Part shown: piece after piece, positions 30,233 through 42,172 of the stretch | How positions within the stretch are numbered: position 1 is the first letter of the stretch | How the letters are laid out: each line of letters opens with the position of its first letter | Assembly (NCBI GenBank): GCA_030522415.1 | Contig: CM060107.1 | Coordinates: forward strand, 53,126,718 to 53,190,717 | Length of the DNA stretch: 64,000 nt | From: Channallabes apus | Taxonomy: Eukaryota > Chordata > Actinopteri > Siluriformes > Clariidae | Reading direction: 5' to 3' | Position numbers and translations under genes: made by a program | Notes under the pieces: model-generated | Seen by the model: the letters and a program-made list of their open reading frames with translations, nothing else | The model's database searches: none | Told to the model about the DNA's origin: nothing

Positions 30233-31484
30233 CAGGGATTAAAGTTCTCCGTCGTTACGACGGATTTCCGTTAATTGTAGCGAGTCATCGACGGATTTCC
30301 GTCAATCACACTGTTCCGCCTGTCCTTAATGTTTAAAATTCACTTTTCATAATTTAAATGCTGTGTATATATAGGCTTACATGGGTCTTAAATTAAGGAA
30401 AGACAGTGTATTCAGCCTGCTGAGGAGGATGTGATCAAAGCCTGGAGTGGAGCGACTGCACGTTCCTCTCTCCACTCTAAGCGTTTTGTTATCACTCCGG
30501 TATGGATCCACTCCGGGTTTTGGTTTAGTTTTGAAGAACTACGTGTCAGGCTGAGGTATAACTATATTTAAAAATGGCATGGACACACTTAATGCAGGAA
30601 GGCTCCGATGTTTCGGAGATTGATAAAAGTGTAAAAAAAATAAATATATGGAGATGGGCTTGGCTTAGCGAAATTGGGGAGAATGGCAAGCCTTTTAATT
30701 CGTGGACTAAAAAAAATCAAACACCCAGGTAGGTGTCTTTGCACAGTATGCCACAGGAAACTTCAATATGGCAATAATGGCAAAACAAAGTGCGAGCTCG
30801 CCATCAGTCAGCAGCTCGTCACAATGCTGCGGTTTGTGCTCTAACAGTACACATGCTCCCTGTCTGGTGCGACAAGAACCACAGCGGAGATTCACACATC
30901 TGTGGCCGACCGTGTGCACGATGTAAAAGTGCGCCTATGTTCTTTCATAGCGGAGCATGACCTGTCGGTCACAGTCTCACAACCACTAGTTAATGTAATG
31001 CAATCAGTTGTCAAAGACAAGAGTGCACTTTCAAGATTGTCTATGTCTAATGCACATGCCTACTACTTGCACACATGGCATTGCTGCTTACTGGAAATCC
31101 GATTTGTCATCTAAGCTGAAAACGAAGATGTTTTCTTTAAGATACATAAAACATGCACTGAAAAAGCACTTTTTGGAATTTAATGGTGGTGCTATTACTT
31201 TTTTCTGTTAATTATTAAGAGTTTCACAAAACATTGTTTGGTGTTATAAGATAAATAAAAACATGCACTGAAAAGATATGTGGTAGATGGTTGATTATTT
31301 GTCAAGGTATTTTTTTTTCAAAGATTACAAATAGCTTTTAAAATATGCAAACTGGCAATATTAAAGCGGTTTAATCTCCCCTAAAGCTATTGGTCTCGAC
31401 TATTTAAATAAAGTGTTTGTTAAAGGAATATGGCTTGGCCTGAAAAGAGTTCAGTCAGAAGACTTTTTTTCACTTTAATCCCTG
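30233..31484 (+). mobile_element. hAT-like DNA transposon, copy 1, with 6-bp target duplication
   Basis: Ends are CAGGGATTAAAGT and ACTTTAATCCCTG (perfect 13-bp inverted repeat). Both sides are flanked by CAGTGA (30227-30232 and 31485-31490). The left part encodes, with frame breaks, a BED-like finger segment (RWAWLSEIGENGKPFNSW, then HPGRCLCTVCHRKLQYGN). The same sequence occurs inverted at 40345-41042. The transposase is truncated, so it is non-autonomous. Confidence 0.7.
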
Positions 31485-31490
31485 CAGTGA

Positions 31491-33519
31491 GAGTAGAGGA
31501 AGGGGCAGATTCGGAACCAGGGAGGGAGCCGGAGACAGCAGAACAAAGAGATGATATTGCCAGCACCAGCACAGGGAGCACAGTTTTTAGTTTAGATCTC
31601 ATGTTTACATTTTATTGTATGTTGATGGCTTGACTGTAAACAACATAAACAATGCAATAAATTTATAAAAATATATATTTATTGTCCCCCCTGCTGTTAA
31701 ATGAAATTTGCGTTATTTTACGTTAACGTTACGTTATTACATTATTAACGTCGACAGAATAAAGTAAAGTTTTATTTCTGGAATTGATGCACGGGCTTCA
31801 TCTTAGGCTTTTTTTTTTCTTTCGGTTCTTTCGTTTCTCAGCGCCGGACTGTTAATGTCTCTTTCCAGGACCAGGCATATCGTTCAATTATTATAATTCT
31901 TTTGGCCAAATACTGTAGGCAGCCGTAACAGAGGTGAGGGCGCGCGCGTCATCACGTGTGCTTAGCCGACTCTGCGTTCACTGTAAACTTCAATATAGAC
32001 GTTTATATTTTTGTTTATTTGTATATGTATGTTATTAATATACATTTTTTAGAGATTGTGTGTGCGTGCACGGAGAGTTTGTGTTGATAAGTGTATGTTG
32101 TCAAAGTATTTGTGGACATATAATTAGGGAAATTTTAAGGATATAAAATAATTAAGGATGTCTTGAAACATACAGTAATGCAATAACTCTACAGTATTTA
32201 TTTGAACACGGTAAAGGTGTTAATGTTTCGTACATTCCTTAATTTGTCCTTTCGGTTTGTGTTTTATGTTTCACTGTTTTCAATATACTGTACATACTGT
32301 AAAACGTATGGACAACAATGTTCCGGAAGCATTATTAAATATTCAATAAGGCACACACACAATTTAGTTGCAATAAAGTTTTATTAAATATATAATAAAG
32401 CAGGCCGTACTGTATATGGCAAATGGTCACTCAAAATCTTTACAAAAGCAAGAGTATTCATTAATTATTTTTTTTTTAGAAAAGAGAAAACTCAATCTTT
32501 TCTTTCTAAGAAGTTCGTTAATTATGTCTCTTATTTGCTTGTTGTTGTGGGCTGTGGGGTGGAATTTCCTAGCAACAGCATCGGAAAGTGCTTGAAGCAG
32601 AATTACCCCATCAGCGAAACCGGTTTGATAACTTCACACCAAGGATACTGTAGGTGAGGAGGGGGATTACAGTAACGGTTTCTGTGGGTCTTCACCAAGA
32701 GGTGATGTGGGTCGCGTTGTATTCAGCGAATAGACTAAAACAAAATCATGTTTGCTTCAGCATTGCAAACAATATTGTATTAGGCCAACTTTATTTAAGA
32801 TTAAAATAATAGTGGGTTAGGAACGTTATTCTTCATATAACTTAAATGGCTGAATGAAGTTAAATACACACAATAAATTAATAATTGCGTTTGCTTTACA
32901 TTTGAGCACTCGTGTAAATAGCTTTTTCATTGTATATACTACCACATCGTATATCTGTGTCTAATACTGGTTTATTCATATTTTACATTACATTCAGTTT
33001 GTAATTTACTTGCGATTGTACTTTTAAAATGTAACCTATACGTACGTATCTACAGTATAAGCACATTTAACTACTTCAGCAGTGAATTAGAAACTTGGTC
33101 AGTCTGGCTTTTAGATAAAGTCCTTCAGAGCAAGCATTGTGTAAATATAATATATAAAACATAATGTAATATAAAATAAAATAATATAAAATAAATATAT
33201 AACATAAATGGTTAATGATAGCAATAAAATCAGACTTAATAGTTGGATTTGATACTTTTCTTTTTATTTACTGTATAGACATCTTATTATGCTTTCTCTG
33301 TTATTAATCTCTCTATATTCTCTAATTATGACTTGAATAAATCGGCTCACATCGGAGCGCGCTAGCGTGTTGGAAAAGCGAGTACTGTAGTCTATATATT
33401 TCTGTTTGTTGTTTTCCTGGGGGGTGGCGTGTTTATGTCTGCATTTTATCTATAAATCGTGTGTGTGTGTGTGTGTGTGCACGGAGAGTTTATGTGTGTG
33501 CACGGAGAGTTTCTGTGTG
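31491..33519. other. AT-rich DNA without a recognised gene
   Basis: The word TGCACGGAGAGTTT is present at about 32067, 33478 and 33500, the last two tandem within GT-rich DNA. No coding region is supported. Confidence 0.3.
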
Positions 33520-33638
33520 TGCCCCTTTGATCTGCTGGGTATGGCGGGGCGTCGACGGCTGATCAGTGTAAAGTAGCGTACTTTACACACACTGATCAGC
33601 AGTCGACGCCCCGCCATACCCAGCAGATCAAAGGGGCA
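33520..33638. repeat. Near-perfect 119-bp palindrome
   Basis: The left arm TGCCCCTTTGATCTGCTGGG... is mirrored by ...CCCAGCAGATCAAAGGGGCA. The arms of about 57 bases are almost fully complementary, with one G/A difference and a few extra bases near the centre GTAAAGTAGCGTACTTTAC. The arms are GC-rich in AT-rich surroundings. As RNA or cruciform DNA it would form a long hairpin. Identity as a MITE or as an RNA-coding hairpin is open. Confidence 0.9.
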
Positions 33639-33916
33639 GTTATCGGCTATGACACGTTGAAGGAGAACTTAATAGTTCTCAAAAATAGTGTAAATGTCTG
33701 CAACAATCACTAACCATTAAAATGTTTTTTTTTTTTATTAAACATGAAAATATTAATTAATTTCTTAATTTCTTAATTCTTTATACATATTTCCATTATA
33801 TATATAAAATTTAAAACTATTTATTCATTTGTCTTTTATTTACTTACTTACTAGCGAATGCTTTTTTAGGGCTCTAAAAACTACGACAGTATGAGTGACA
33901 ATGGCCCTTGCACCGG

Positions 33917-33919
<3 letters not shown>

Positions 33920-33971
<52 letters not shown>
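33920..33971. repeat. (CA)n microsatellite
   Basis: A pure CA run of about 26 units followed by an AT run. Confidence 0.95.
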
Positions 33972-33973
<2 letters not shown>

Positions 33974-35058
33974 AAATATATATATATTTGTTGAATATAT
34001 AGCCCTCCAAACGAAGATTTTTCGGGACCTCACTTCAAACAAAGGGCTAAGCGAAATTTTCAACATGGCTGCTCACTCGAGCAAGCAGAGACATAAATGT
34101 TAATTTTTACCATTAATAAAGATTTTTATGACAAGTTTTCATTATATGTATATTACCTTTAGTCTTGTGTTTGTGGTGATGTTCTGTAAAGAAACCAAAA
34201 AAATCGCTAAAGTTTGCTAGCGGATAGCAGAGATTGCACGATATTACAAATATATATTTTTATGTCACATACACTTTACTGCATGCTACAAACAAATATG
34301 AAAGTTCAGTAGCACGGCAGTTTGCCGAGCATTTGATAACGCATTGTTTGTTTTGCTTACGGCCATATGTGTACATGTAAATGAACGGTGCTTACACTAT
34401 TCTTACTTATTGCAACGTGACCACAGTTTTGTAATTTATATTATAGGGACGGCTGAGGAAACCCGAAGGCTCATCCGTGTTCGTGGTGAAAACTTTTTTT
34501 AAAATCGAAATACGGCGCAAAAAAAACTTTGGGAGTGAGTAATCTCTCTTATTGGAATGTGTGATAAACATCGGCGCATGTCCTCTGACGTAACATTAGG
34601 AACATCTTTCATAAATCACACAACTAAAATATAATTAAACAGTTTATTCACCAACATTACCAAATATTTGTGACATTCACAGTCTAGATACAAGTTGTCT
34701 TTTTAATAAAAGTGCATTCAGCTAAATTTTGCATCCATAGAAACAACTGCATGGCACCAGGGCCTGAAATACTCGTTTTAAACAAAATTGTGTAAAATAA
34801 TAATAATAATAATAATAAATAAATAAAATACAGCATTCATTTAGAAATAAAATACAGCAGAAAATACATTAAACAAACTGTAGAATAAACGTTATAACGT
34901 AATAGCCCTCTGAAGCAGTGAAGTTGCAACATTCAAATTAGCACTCTGGACTAGTGCACTTAAAAGTATGCCATTGAAACCATAACGCATTAAAACATTT
35001 TAAGCTGAACATGGAAACACAACATGTAAAGACTTGTAGTCAAGCCAAATCAAATGTT
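33972..35058. other. Non-coding, AT-rich
   Basis: An (AAT)n/(AAAT)n tract lies at about 34799-34830. No gene is seen. The stretch 34440-34560 is more GC-rich, but has no recognisable frame. Confidence 0.3.
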
Positions 35059-36668
35059 TTAAGATAACTTCATCTTTAAAGCTTGCACTTTTGGTGATAG
35101 CTTAATCCCATCAAGTTCTAGAAGAACTTTCTGAAAATAGCTCAAATGTGTAGCGCAGTGCTCGGAGCTATTGCCACATTCTTGCAAAAATTTCCTCTCC
35201 TTCAAGGATTATGGATACACCAACCGGTTCTTCCCCTTCAACAGCACAGACGACAAGGATTTTAAGAAGGTGCATACTGGCATCACTTCGTCTGTCCCCC
35301 TGCATAAAATGTACAAGAAAATAAATAATTTATTTTGAGAAACAAAAAAAATCTGAATTGCTTCAACCTGTGCTGACTTCATTTCACAGAGAAAAAAAAT
35401 AAATAAAAATAATTGATAATAAAAAATGACCATCACTTCATATACTTCAGATTGTTAAACTTGGGTTAAATTGCTTTAGCAATAATCTTGCATCACTAAA
35501 ACATTGTAAAACATGGCATGAGATGGCTACACTCCATAGATTACTCTGCACCTTTACAGTGTCAGGAAATCCTATGATGAATGCTGAGTTTGTATTTAAA
35601 GGGTTAGTCCAAACATGAAAATTCGTTCAATAATTACTCAGATTTATATATTCATTTGCATTTATATGCTTCTGTCCAATACAACAAACACTATATTCAA
35701 GGTATTAATAAATTGTATAATTAATAAGAAAACAATGCTTTACCAGGCAATCATCAAAGAGATCCTCTTCAGATTCACGTCTCATCTTTACACTTTGTTT
35801 CTGTGAAAATATTTACATTGTATCATTACATAATCTTTTATTCGTACAACTACATTTAGGCATTTCTTCATCTTTTGTAAGTTTGCCTTTATCCAAAGCA
35901 AATTACAAAAGAGGAAGGCATCAAGCATGTCAAGCAGTGCTACTAACACAAAGTTTCTGACACCGTTAGAAAAATAACAAGATAGAACAGCGAGGGATTA
36001 AGGAAAAAGTGAGAAGCAAGAATCATGTGTGGAAAGATTAAGCATGCAGGGTCACAGGATGACTCGACTTATTTTTATTGTCTGCAATGCGATTTAGACA
36101 AATTAGAGCTGCTGTCAATACTCTATGAATATATGTACAGGTTCTTTACTCGTAACTCATTAATAAAGTTCGGCTTCAGAAAAAAAAACGTTTATTGCTA
36201 GTGCTCTTTTACCATTTAATGCTTTAACACACACGACTCAGTTTGTTCAGAAATGGCATCTAACTGGCGAGCCTTTGTCTGAACACGCCGTTTTCACTCG
36301 GGGTGGGGGTAAGAAACACACATCTCGGTGTATTAATCCGCGCGCTCGGTTCGTTATTATTTTATTTATTTATTTATTTATTTATTTACCACAGGACCCC
36401 TGGGGGGCTCCGTAGGTTCAGGTTTTTACACGAAAACGGTGTTTTGTGAATCTCCACACTATTAAAAACTGAAATTGCTAATTGTACGTCCTGAGATTAA
36501 GATGAACATTAATTGGGAGTCATGAAAGCGAGAATCACATCCAAAAAAGAAAGCTAAACTTACCTCGAACACGACAAACTCCAGCTCCAGCCACGCCGTG
36601 TTGTAACCTCCGTGATGATCCACAACCGACTGATACACAGCGCGGGCACAGCGTCTCCAAACACGCAT
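35059..36668 (-). pseudogene. Three-exon relic ending in a fish SAMD3-like C-terminal domain
   Basis: Exons with good splice signals: 36668-36564 (35 codons, MRVWRRCARAVYQSVVD...), 35800-35744 (19 codons, KQSVKMRRESEEDLFDDCL) and from 35299 (HLLKILVVCAVEGEEPVGVS, IILEGEEIF). A TAG at 35170-35168 ends this frame. Beyond it the homology goes on (RALRYTFELF, then in another frame KVLLELDGIKLSPKVQALK) to 35059. The tail resembles the carboxyl end of multicopy fish SAMD3-like proteins, as I remember them. With one stop and one frame change inside the conserved tail it is probably a pseudogene or a shortened protein of about 97 residues. Confidence 0.45.
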
Positions 36669-37866
36669 GCGCAGTTTAATTTGCACACGTTTTCGGCTTC
36701 AGTAGACAGAATACTTCAGACTGAAACACGACTGCCCCCTACAGGTAATGAAGGGCATGTTCACAGCTTCCCGCACGCAGCCGCGCAAAGCCGCGGCAAG
36801 TCACGGGATCCCTTTTCTCGAAACGCGCGTTTTTAATGGCGACATCTGTAGCTTGTTCAGAATCAGGTATTTATTGTAGATTGTTTGACACGATTTTCTT
36901 GTTATACATTTCCGTGCAGCACAGCACGTTAAACCCTCCCCCGGAAGCCCAGCTTCACTGGTGCGCTATGGTGAAGCACAGACTAGCTTTTATCACTGCA
37001 GAAAAGCTGGACGGTATTTGGATAAATGCACCAAAATCGTCACTTCCAGGGACGCTGAGCTTCTCTGGGGGTGAATGGAGCAGTGGGCGGGACAGGACGC
37101 TGGGCTGCTGCATGATGATTGGAGGAGCTGTTTAAACGGTGGAACCCCTTTTTGATTGACAGCATGTCTTTTGATTGACATCAGCGCTACAGACAGCGCA
37201 ATGCTAGGCCATTTTTAGGGGGGGCTTTAGCCGCCCTAACATTTTTACTCATCCCCCAAACTTCACACAAATTGCTGGTCCCCCATCATCGTAACCCTTT
37301 AAATTTGATATGAAAGTGTCGGCAGACTTCGGCTCCTCACCGTCTTTCAGCGGGTCTTCAATTCACCATCACAGAGGGAGGATTAAGTCAAGGTGTGTGT
37401 TTGTCGATAAATTGTTATATCTGCATCAGTGCAGTCCTTTCTCATAAATACAGTTTACAAAATGTCATGAGGGATTAATCAGTTAAATCTTCGCTATGTT
37501 CACCCTCATCACACCAACTGTTTCAACTTAATTGTCTATATCAAACATTACACAGTGCATATGGCATTAACTACCATAGAGTTATGAACATAAATGATTA
37601 ACAGTAGTGACTGACAGCATTCAGTGACCTCGTTTAACTGTATAGCAGTGTGATTTACAGAGATAGAAAAATCCTGTTTTTTGTAATAAATATTGTATTA
37701 AATAATGTCCCAAATCGTAAAATACATTTATTAGCCTTAGAGTAGGGTTTTGTCACTTTGATTAAGAAAAAGTTACTTTTTTTAATGAATAGATACAAAC
37801 AAACAAAAAAGAATGATATTAAAAAGATGCTTTGTTTAATTACATTAAAACAACGTTTGTCTATGT
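36669..37866. other. CpG-rich segment then AT-rich intergenic DNA
   Basis: 36580-36840 is rich in CpG and could be a promoter for the minus-strand relic at 36668. No gene is supported at 36836-37135 despite a short plus-strand frame. Confidence 0.35.
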
Positions 37867-38098
37867 CAGTGGTTCTCAAACTTTTTCTGTCATGCCCCAC
37901 TTAAGGGGGTGAGCGAATTTTCAAGCCCCACTTGTCAACAAAATAATAACGAAATTGGCCACGTTTACTGTTTATTGAAACATCAATTCCTAAACCAATA
38001 AGATCAAACAACACCAAGTTAAAAACAGATAAAATACACGTGCAATTGTTACAAGGCTTACGTTATCACATATCTTTGCATAATTGACCCCATGTTTA

Positions 38099-38440
38099 TT
38101 AGCTGCTCAGCAATCGTTTGTAGTTTTTTTTGCACTTGCCAATTCTGTATGCAACTTTGAATGAAGCCATTTGTGCTTTGCTGTCCACTGATTCAGATGT
38201 TACCATGCGATTCTCCTGCTGTCTGTATAGTGCCAGCTTTCTTTCAAAGACGTCCAGTGGTTTATTAACGTGACTGGAGTGTGTTGTCTCTAAGTGTCTT
38301 CCTAGTTTGTTGGGTCTCGTGCGGTTTGCTGCCAGCAGTTTAAGACACAAAACACACACGGGTCTCTCTTCTGCTCCCACCACCCCCACCATGAATCCAA
38401 GCTGAAGATAGACTTCATTAGGGGTGGGTGATATAACCAA
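38099..38440 (-). pseudogene. ZBED5/SCAND3-like hAT transposase fragment
   Basis: YLQLGFMVGVVGAEERPVCV, a zinc-finger core CVLCLKLLAANRTRPNKLGRH, then FERKLALYRQQENRM and MASFKVAYRIGKCKK form the BED-finger start of the hAT family that gave rise to ZBED5-like genes. About 110 codons only; the catalytic part is missing. Confidence 0.7.
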
Positions 38441-38929
38441 AATCTTCTATCACGGTAGAAGCAATTTTCTAACTCAATAACGATATATATCACAATATAG
38501 CAATTTGTATCTGAAAATGCATAAATAAAAATGAAAACACAAAGAAATTGTTTTACATAATTTCATTTTTTAATGTAATTTTATTTAAACTGTGAATTGC
38601 TGAGGTTTGCCGCATTTTTTTTACTTTGGCCATATTCGTTTGGATGGTTGGATTTGAGATGATAGAAAAGGTTTGACGTGTTTCCACCACTTGTTAAAAC
38701 AGTGCACAGGGATTAAAGTGAAAAAAAATCTTCTGACTGAACTTTTTTCAGGCCAAGCTATACAGGCCAAGATATAAGCGGGTATAAACATAGTAAGGGC
38801 CCATCTGATTGGTCAAATTTGGACACACAAATGCTTGGCAAATAAAGTATTTATCGCAACTCCTTGCGATATGGTTATCGCGCATGCCATTATCGCGATA
38901 ACGATATTTTTTCGATATATCGTGCAGCC

Positions 38930-39181
38930 CTAAATGACATCATATGAGATCTGCTCCCCTATTGCATGATTTCTGCTTATGACAGCAAGGCCAGTGAGCC
39001 GTTCCTGAGACATGGTTGACCTCAGGTATGTCTTGATTAACCTGAGTTTGGAAAAGCTCCTCTCTGCTTGAGCTACAGTCACTGGCAATGTAAGTGAAAT
39101 CCTGAGAGCAGTCCAAAAGTTGGGGTAGATCTCAGATAGATCCTTATCGTGCAGAAAAGTGAGAAGCTCAAAGAGGCTCAT
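38930..39181 (-). pseudogene. hAT C-terminal dimerisation domain fragment
   Basis: LPVTVAQAERSFSKLRLIKT followed by YLRSTMSQERLTGLAVIS is the conserved hATC dimerisation block, of the ZMYM/TTF-type hAT group. The reading frame ends in a TAG supplied by the adjacent MITE terminus, so this end was cut by that insertion. Confidence 0.8.
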
Positions 39182-39544
39182 GGTTTTTGATGGCAGTCAT
39201 TAGACACTTTATTAATCTAATATAATCTAATCTAAGGGAGGAACAATTAGCTCCTTGGTTAATTTACTGCCTCAAATTATATGCTTTGTCACGTAACAGA
39301 GTTATAGCAAATGGAAAATGTCTTTTAAACTATCTACACATATGTAAATTAAACTGGCTATTTACAGTATACTGTAAATATATCGTAAATATATTGGCTA
39401 TAGCCAACATTAACATAATAAACAATGGAAATAAATAACTGTACTTGCTGCAGTCTTGCTGCAAAGCATCATTTTGTGGTTACATTTTGTGGTATTTAAT
39501 AGAAACCATTAGAATTTCTGTGATGGTTTGTAAATTAGGCTTTA

Positions 39545-39592
<48 letters not shown>

Positions 39593-40419
39593 AACAAGGT
39601 AAGCATAGCAAGCATCATAAGCAAGAAGTCTAACAAACCTAAGAGTTAATGTTATACCACTAATTAACATCATGACATGAATAACTTAATCATACAGAGA
39701 GAACATTGTTATATTCCTTTATCTTTTATACGTTTCTCCTCATCTTCTTTTCTTTTGTTTCTAAATTGGGCCCCTGACAGCTTTGGCCTTTTTCTCTCCA
39801 TCACTGTGTTTACTTTATAATCGACGATTCGACAATCAGCAGATTTCCCCCAACGCTGTCACTCACGACCAGAAGTCAAGACTAAACCAATTCACCTCCA
39901 CATCATCAACGCTTTTATTATCTATTGTTATTTGCCATTTCACACAATTAAATACATGAAAAAAAGGGCAAATTACTGGTGTGTGTTTATAATATTTTGA
40001 ATGAAATGTGCGTTATTTGTAAGAAAGTCAGGTAGACATAATTTAGTCCCCTTCATTTGGGAGAGGTGAACTGTACAGTACTCTGCGCGTCCCCCCCCCC
40101 CCCCCCGTCATCTGCTCTCCTCTCTGCTCAAACACCCCCCCCCCCCCCTCCGCTTCTCAGCTTCTGTGCGGCTCAGTCAGGGGCGGCGCGAGCGCAGGTA
40201 TCACAGATAATAGAAAACAGCTTAGCGGCACAGATTATTATTTTTTTACTCCAGGTTCGTGTGCAGCCCCCCACGTGACATAAAGAAATGCCGCCCTGGG
40301 CGGCTGCCCACTTCGCCCTACCCTAAAACCGCCACTGACTGTGAGCGACAGGTCATGCTCCGCTATGAAAGAACATAGACGCACTTTTACATCGCGCACA
40401 CGGTCGGCCACAGATGTGT

Positions 40420-40690
40420 GAATCTCCGGTGTGGTTCTTGTCGCAGCAGACAGGGAGCATGTGTACTGTTAGAGCACGAACCGCAGCATTGTGACGAGCT
40501 GCTGACTGATGGCGAACTCGCACTTTGTTTTGCCATTATTGCCATATTGAAGTTTCCTGTGGCATACTGTGCAGAGACACCTACCTGGATGTTTGATTTT
40601 TTTAGTCCACGAACTAAAAGGCTTGCCATTCTCCCCAATTTCGCTAAGCCAAGCCCATCTCCATTTATTTATTTACACTTTTATCAATCT
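40420..40690 (-). pseudogene. N-terminal finger fragment of hAT-like copy 2
   Basis: It is the inverse copy of the finger region in copy 1 (LSEIGENGKPF..., CTVCH-like block). Frames are broken by small indels. Confidence 0.55.
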
Positions 40691-41096
40691 CCGAAACATC
40701 GGAGCCTTCCTGCATTAAGTGTGTCCATGCTATCTTAAATATAGTTATACCTCAGCCTGACACGTAGTTCTTCAAAACTAAACCAAAACCCGGAGTGGAT
40801 CCATACCGGAGTGATAACAAAACGCTTAGAGTGGAGAGAGGAACGTGCAGTCGCTCCTCTCCAGGCTTTGATCACAACCTCCTCAGCAGGCTGAATACAC
40901 TGTCTTTCCTTAATTTAACACCCATGTAAGCCTATATATACACAGCATTAAAATTATGAAAAGTGAATTTTAAACATTAAGGACAGGCGGAACAGTGTGA
41001 TTGACGGAAATCCGTCGTAACGACCGAGAACTTTAATCCCTGAGTGCACTTGCGTACCTTGCAAATCAAGTGCGTCTCATTCGTATCAATTTTCTT

Positions 41097-41210
41097 CTAC
41101 CCAAACCAATTCCACAACACAGACAATGCAGCTTTTTTCTTTACAGTCTCCTCTTTGTTGGTTTCGTCACATGTAAGTAAACTCACTGCTGCTGCAGCGT
41201 CTTCTTCCAT
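41097..41210 (-). pseudogene. Start of a ZBED1-like BED-finger transposase
   Basis: From ATG 41210: MEEDAAAAVSLLTCDETNKE, then KKKAALSVLWNWFG, which resembles the start of a BED domain (SxxWxxFG). The frame breaks soon after, and copy 2 begins at 41042. It is probably the true N-terminus of the outer hAT element. Confidence 0.5.
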
Positions 41211-42002
41211 TGTCGAAGTGTATGTGAAGCCAAACACATCAAAAGTGGGACGAAACCGCGGCACCTGATTGAACTGAATATCTGCGCAAATACAGCGCAG
41301 CGCGACTATCTGGATAGCGCAGTGATGATCTGGTTTATTCACGCAGCCCGGTGGATCGCGCAGCGCCGCTCGAATCACAAACCTGCGCGACCCACTGTGT
41401 TTTATTTAAAAACAATTTATTTAAAATGTCAGGACTGTTTAATATTGTTTCCGCCTTGCCATGCCTGTTTTGTACGTGCACATCCCAGCGGGGTAAAATG
41501 TTATTTGATGGTCGGCGCGGTTTATTTCTGTCAGAGTCGCGCAGCGCTGCCCAGTGGCTCGCGCAGGTTTGTGATTCGAGCAGCGCTGCTCAAGTTTGTC
41601 CGACGTTAAACCGTTATTGTTCCACTATGGTTCCACTTTTTCTCCCGGCCCACAACTGATGTTATTTTAAATTTACTTGTATTAATGATCCATTTATTTG
41701 TGTGTGATTGTTTAGTTTTAAGCGTACACTCTTCATTATCAATAAAGAAAAGCATGAATTAGAATAGGTACTTTCCTGTTTTTCCTCCCGTTCATTGCGC
41801 CCCACCTGTCATGTCTGTATTCCCCACGAGTGGGGCGCGCCCCACAGTTTGAGAACCACTGGTCTATATTAATGAATTTGAATAAATAGCCTAATAGCTA
41901 TGAAATTTTAAGGGGTTGAATAGAGAACCTACTGTCTTATTTATGTAGCTAAAACACTCATTTAAACTAGATAACATGATCAAAGTTTTTATATTTATAT
42001 TT

Positions 42003-42120
42003 AACTGTAGATGGAAGGTTTTTTAAGTCACATGAAAAAAAAGATGCTCTATTCTTACCTGCTGCTCATTTGGAGACCTACTGTACACCATGTGACTTGA
42101 AAAACCTTCTATCTACAGTT
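42003..42120. mobile_element. Hairpin MITE (118 bp)
   Basis: AACTGTAGATGGAAGGTTTT...CACATG and its inverse CATGTGACTTG...CTACAGTT form 32-bp inverted ends with two mismatches. It is followed by a short tandem repeat of CAGTTCTACAGTT words to about 42172. Confidence 0.7.
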
Positions 42121-42172
42121 CTGTGTTCAGTTCTACAGTTCAGTTCTGTGTTCAGTTCTACAGTTCAGTTCT

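Larger units (their letters stand above)
38707..41042 (-). mobile_element. hAT-like DNA transposon, copy 2, nested and inverted relative to copy 1
   Basis: Ends CAGGGATTAAAGT (38707) and ACTTTAATCCCTG (ending 41042), flanked by a perfect 6-bp AGTGCA duplication (38701-38706, 41043-41048). 40345-41042 is the inverse of 30233-30965, and 38707-38760 is the inverse of the right end of copy 1. Further repeats are inserted in it, including a hAT MITE end (GATATATCGTGCAGCCCTA at about 38914-38932) and a (GT)n run at 39547-39589. Confidence 0.75.
37867..41861. mobile_element. hAT transposon with TIR CAGTGGTTCTCAAACT
   Basis: The left end CAGTGGTTCTCAAACT and right end AGTTTGAGAACCACTG are perfect inverted repeats. 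The 8-bp flanks GTCTATGT and GTCTATAT match at 7 of 8, as expected for a hAT target duplication. Inside are a BED-finger fragment at 38440-38099, a start of a BED transposase at 41210, and a second transposon inserted at 38707-41042. The order and orientation of the fragments show rearrangement, and no full transposase is left. Confidence 0.8.

Noticed and set aside
33520..33638. Palindrome as a bacterial-type transcription terminator
   Set aside because: The DNA is eukaryotic, the arms are far too long and no T-run follows.
36836..37135. 99-codon plus-strand frame next to the CpG-rich segment
   Set aside because: No similarity, splice context or codon signal that I can recognise.
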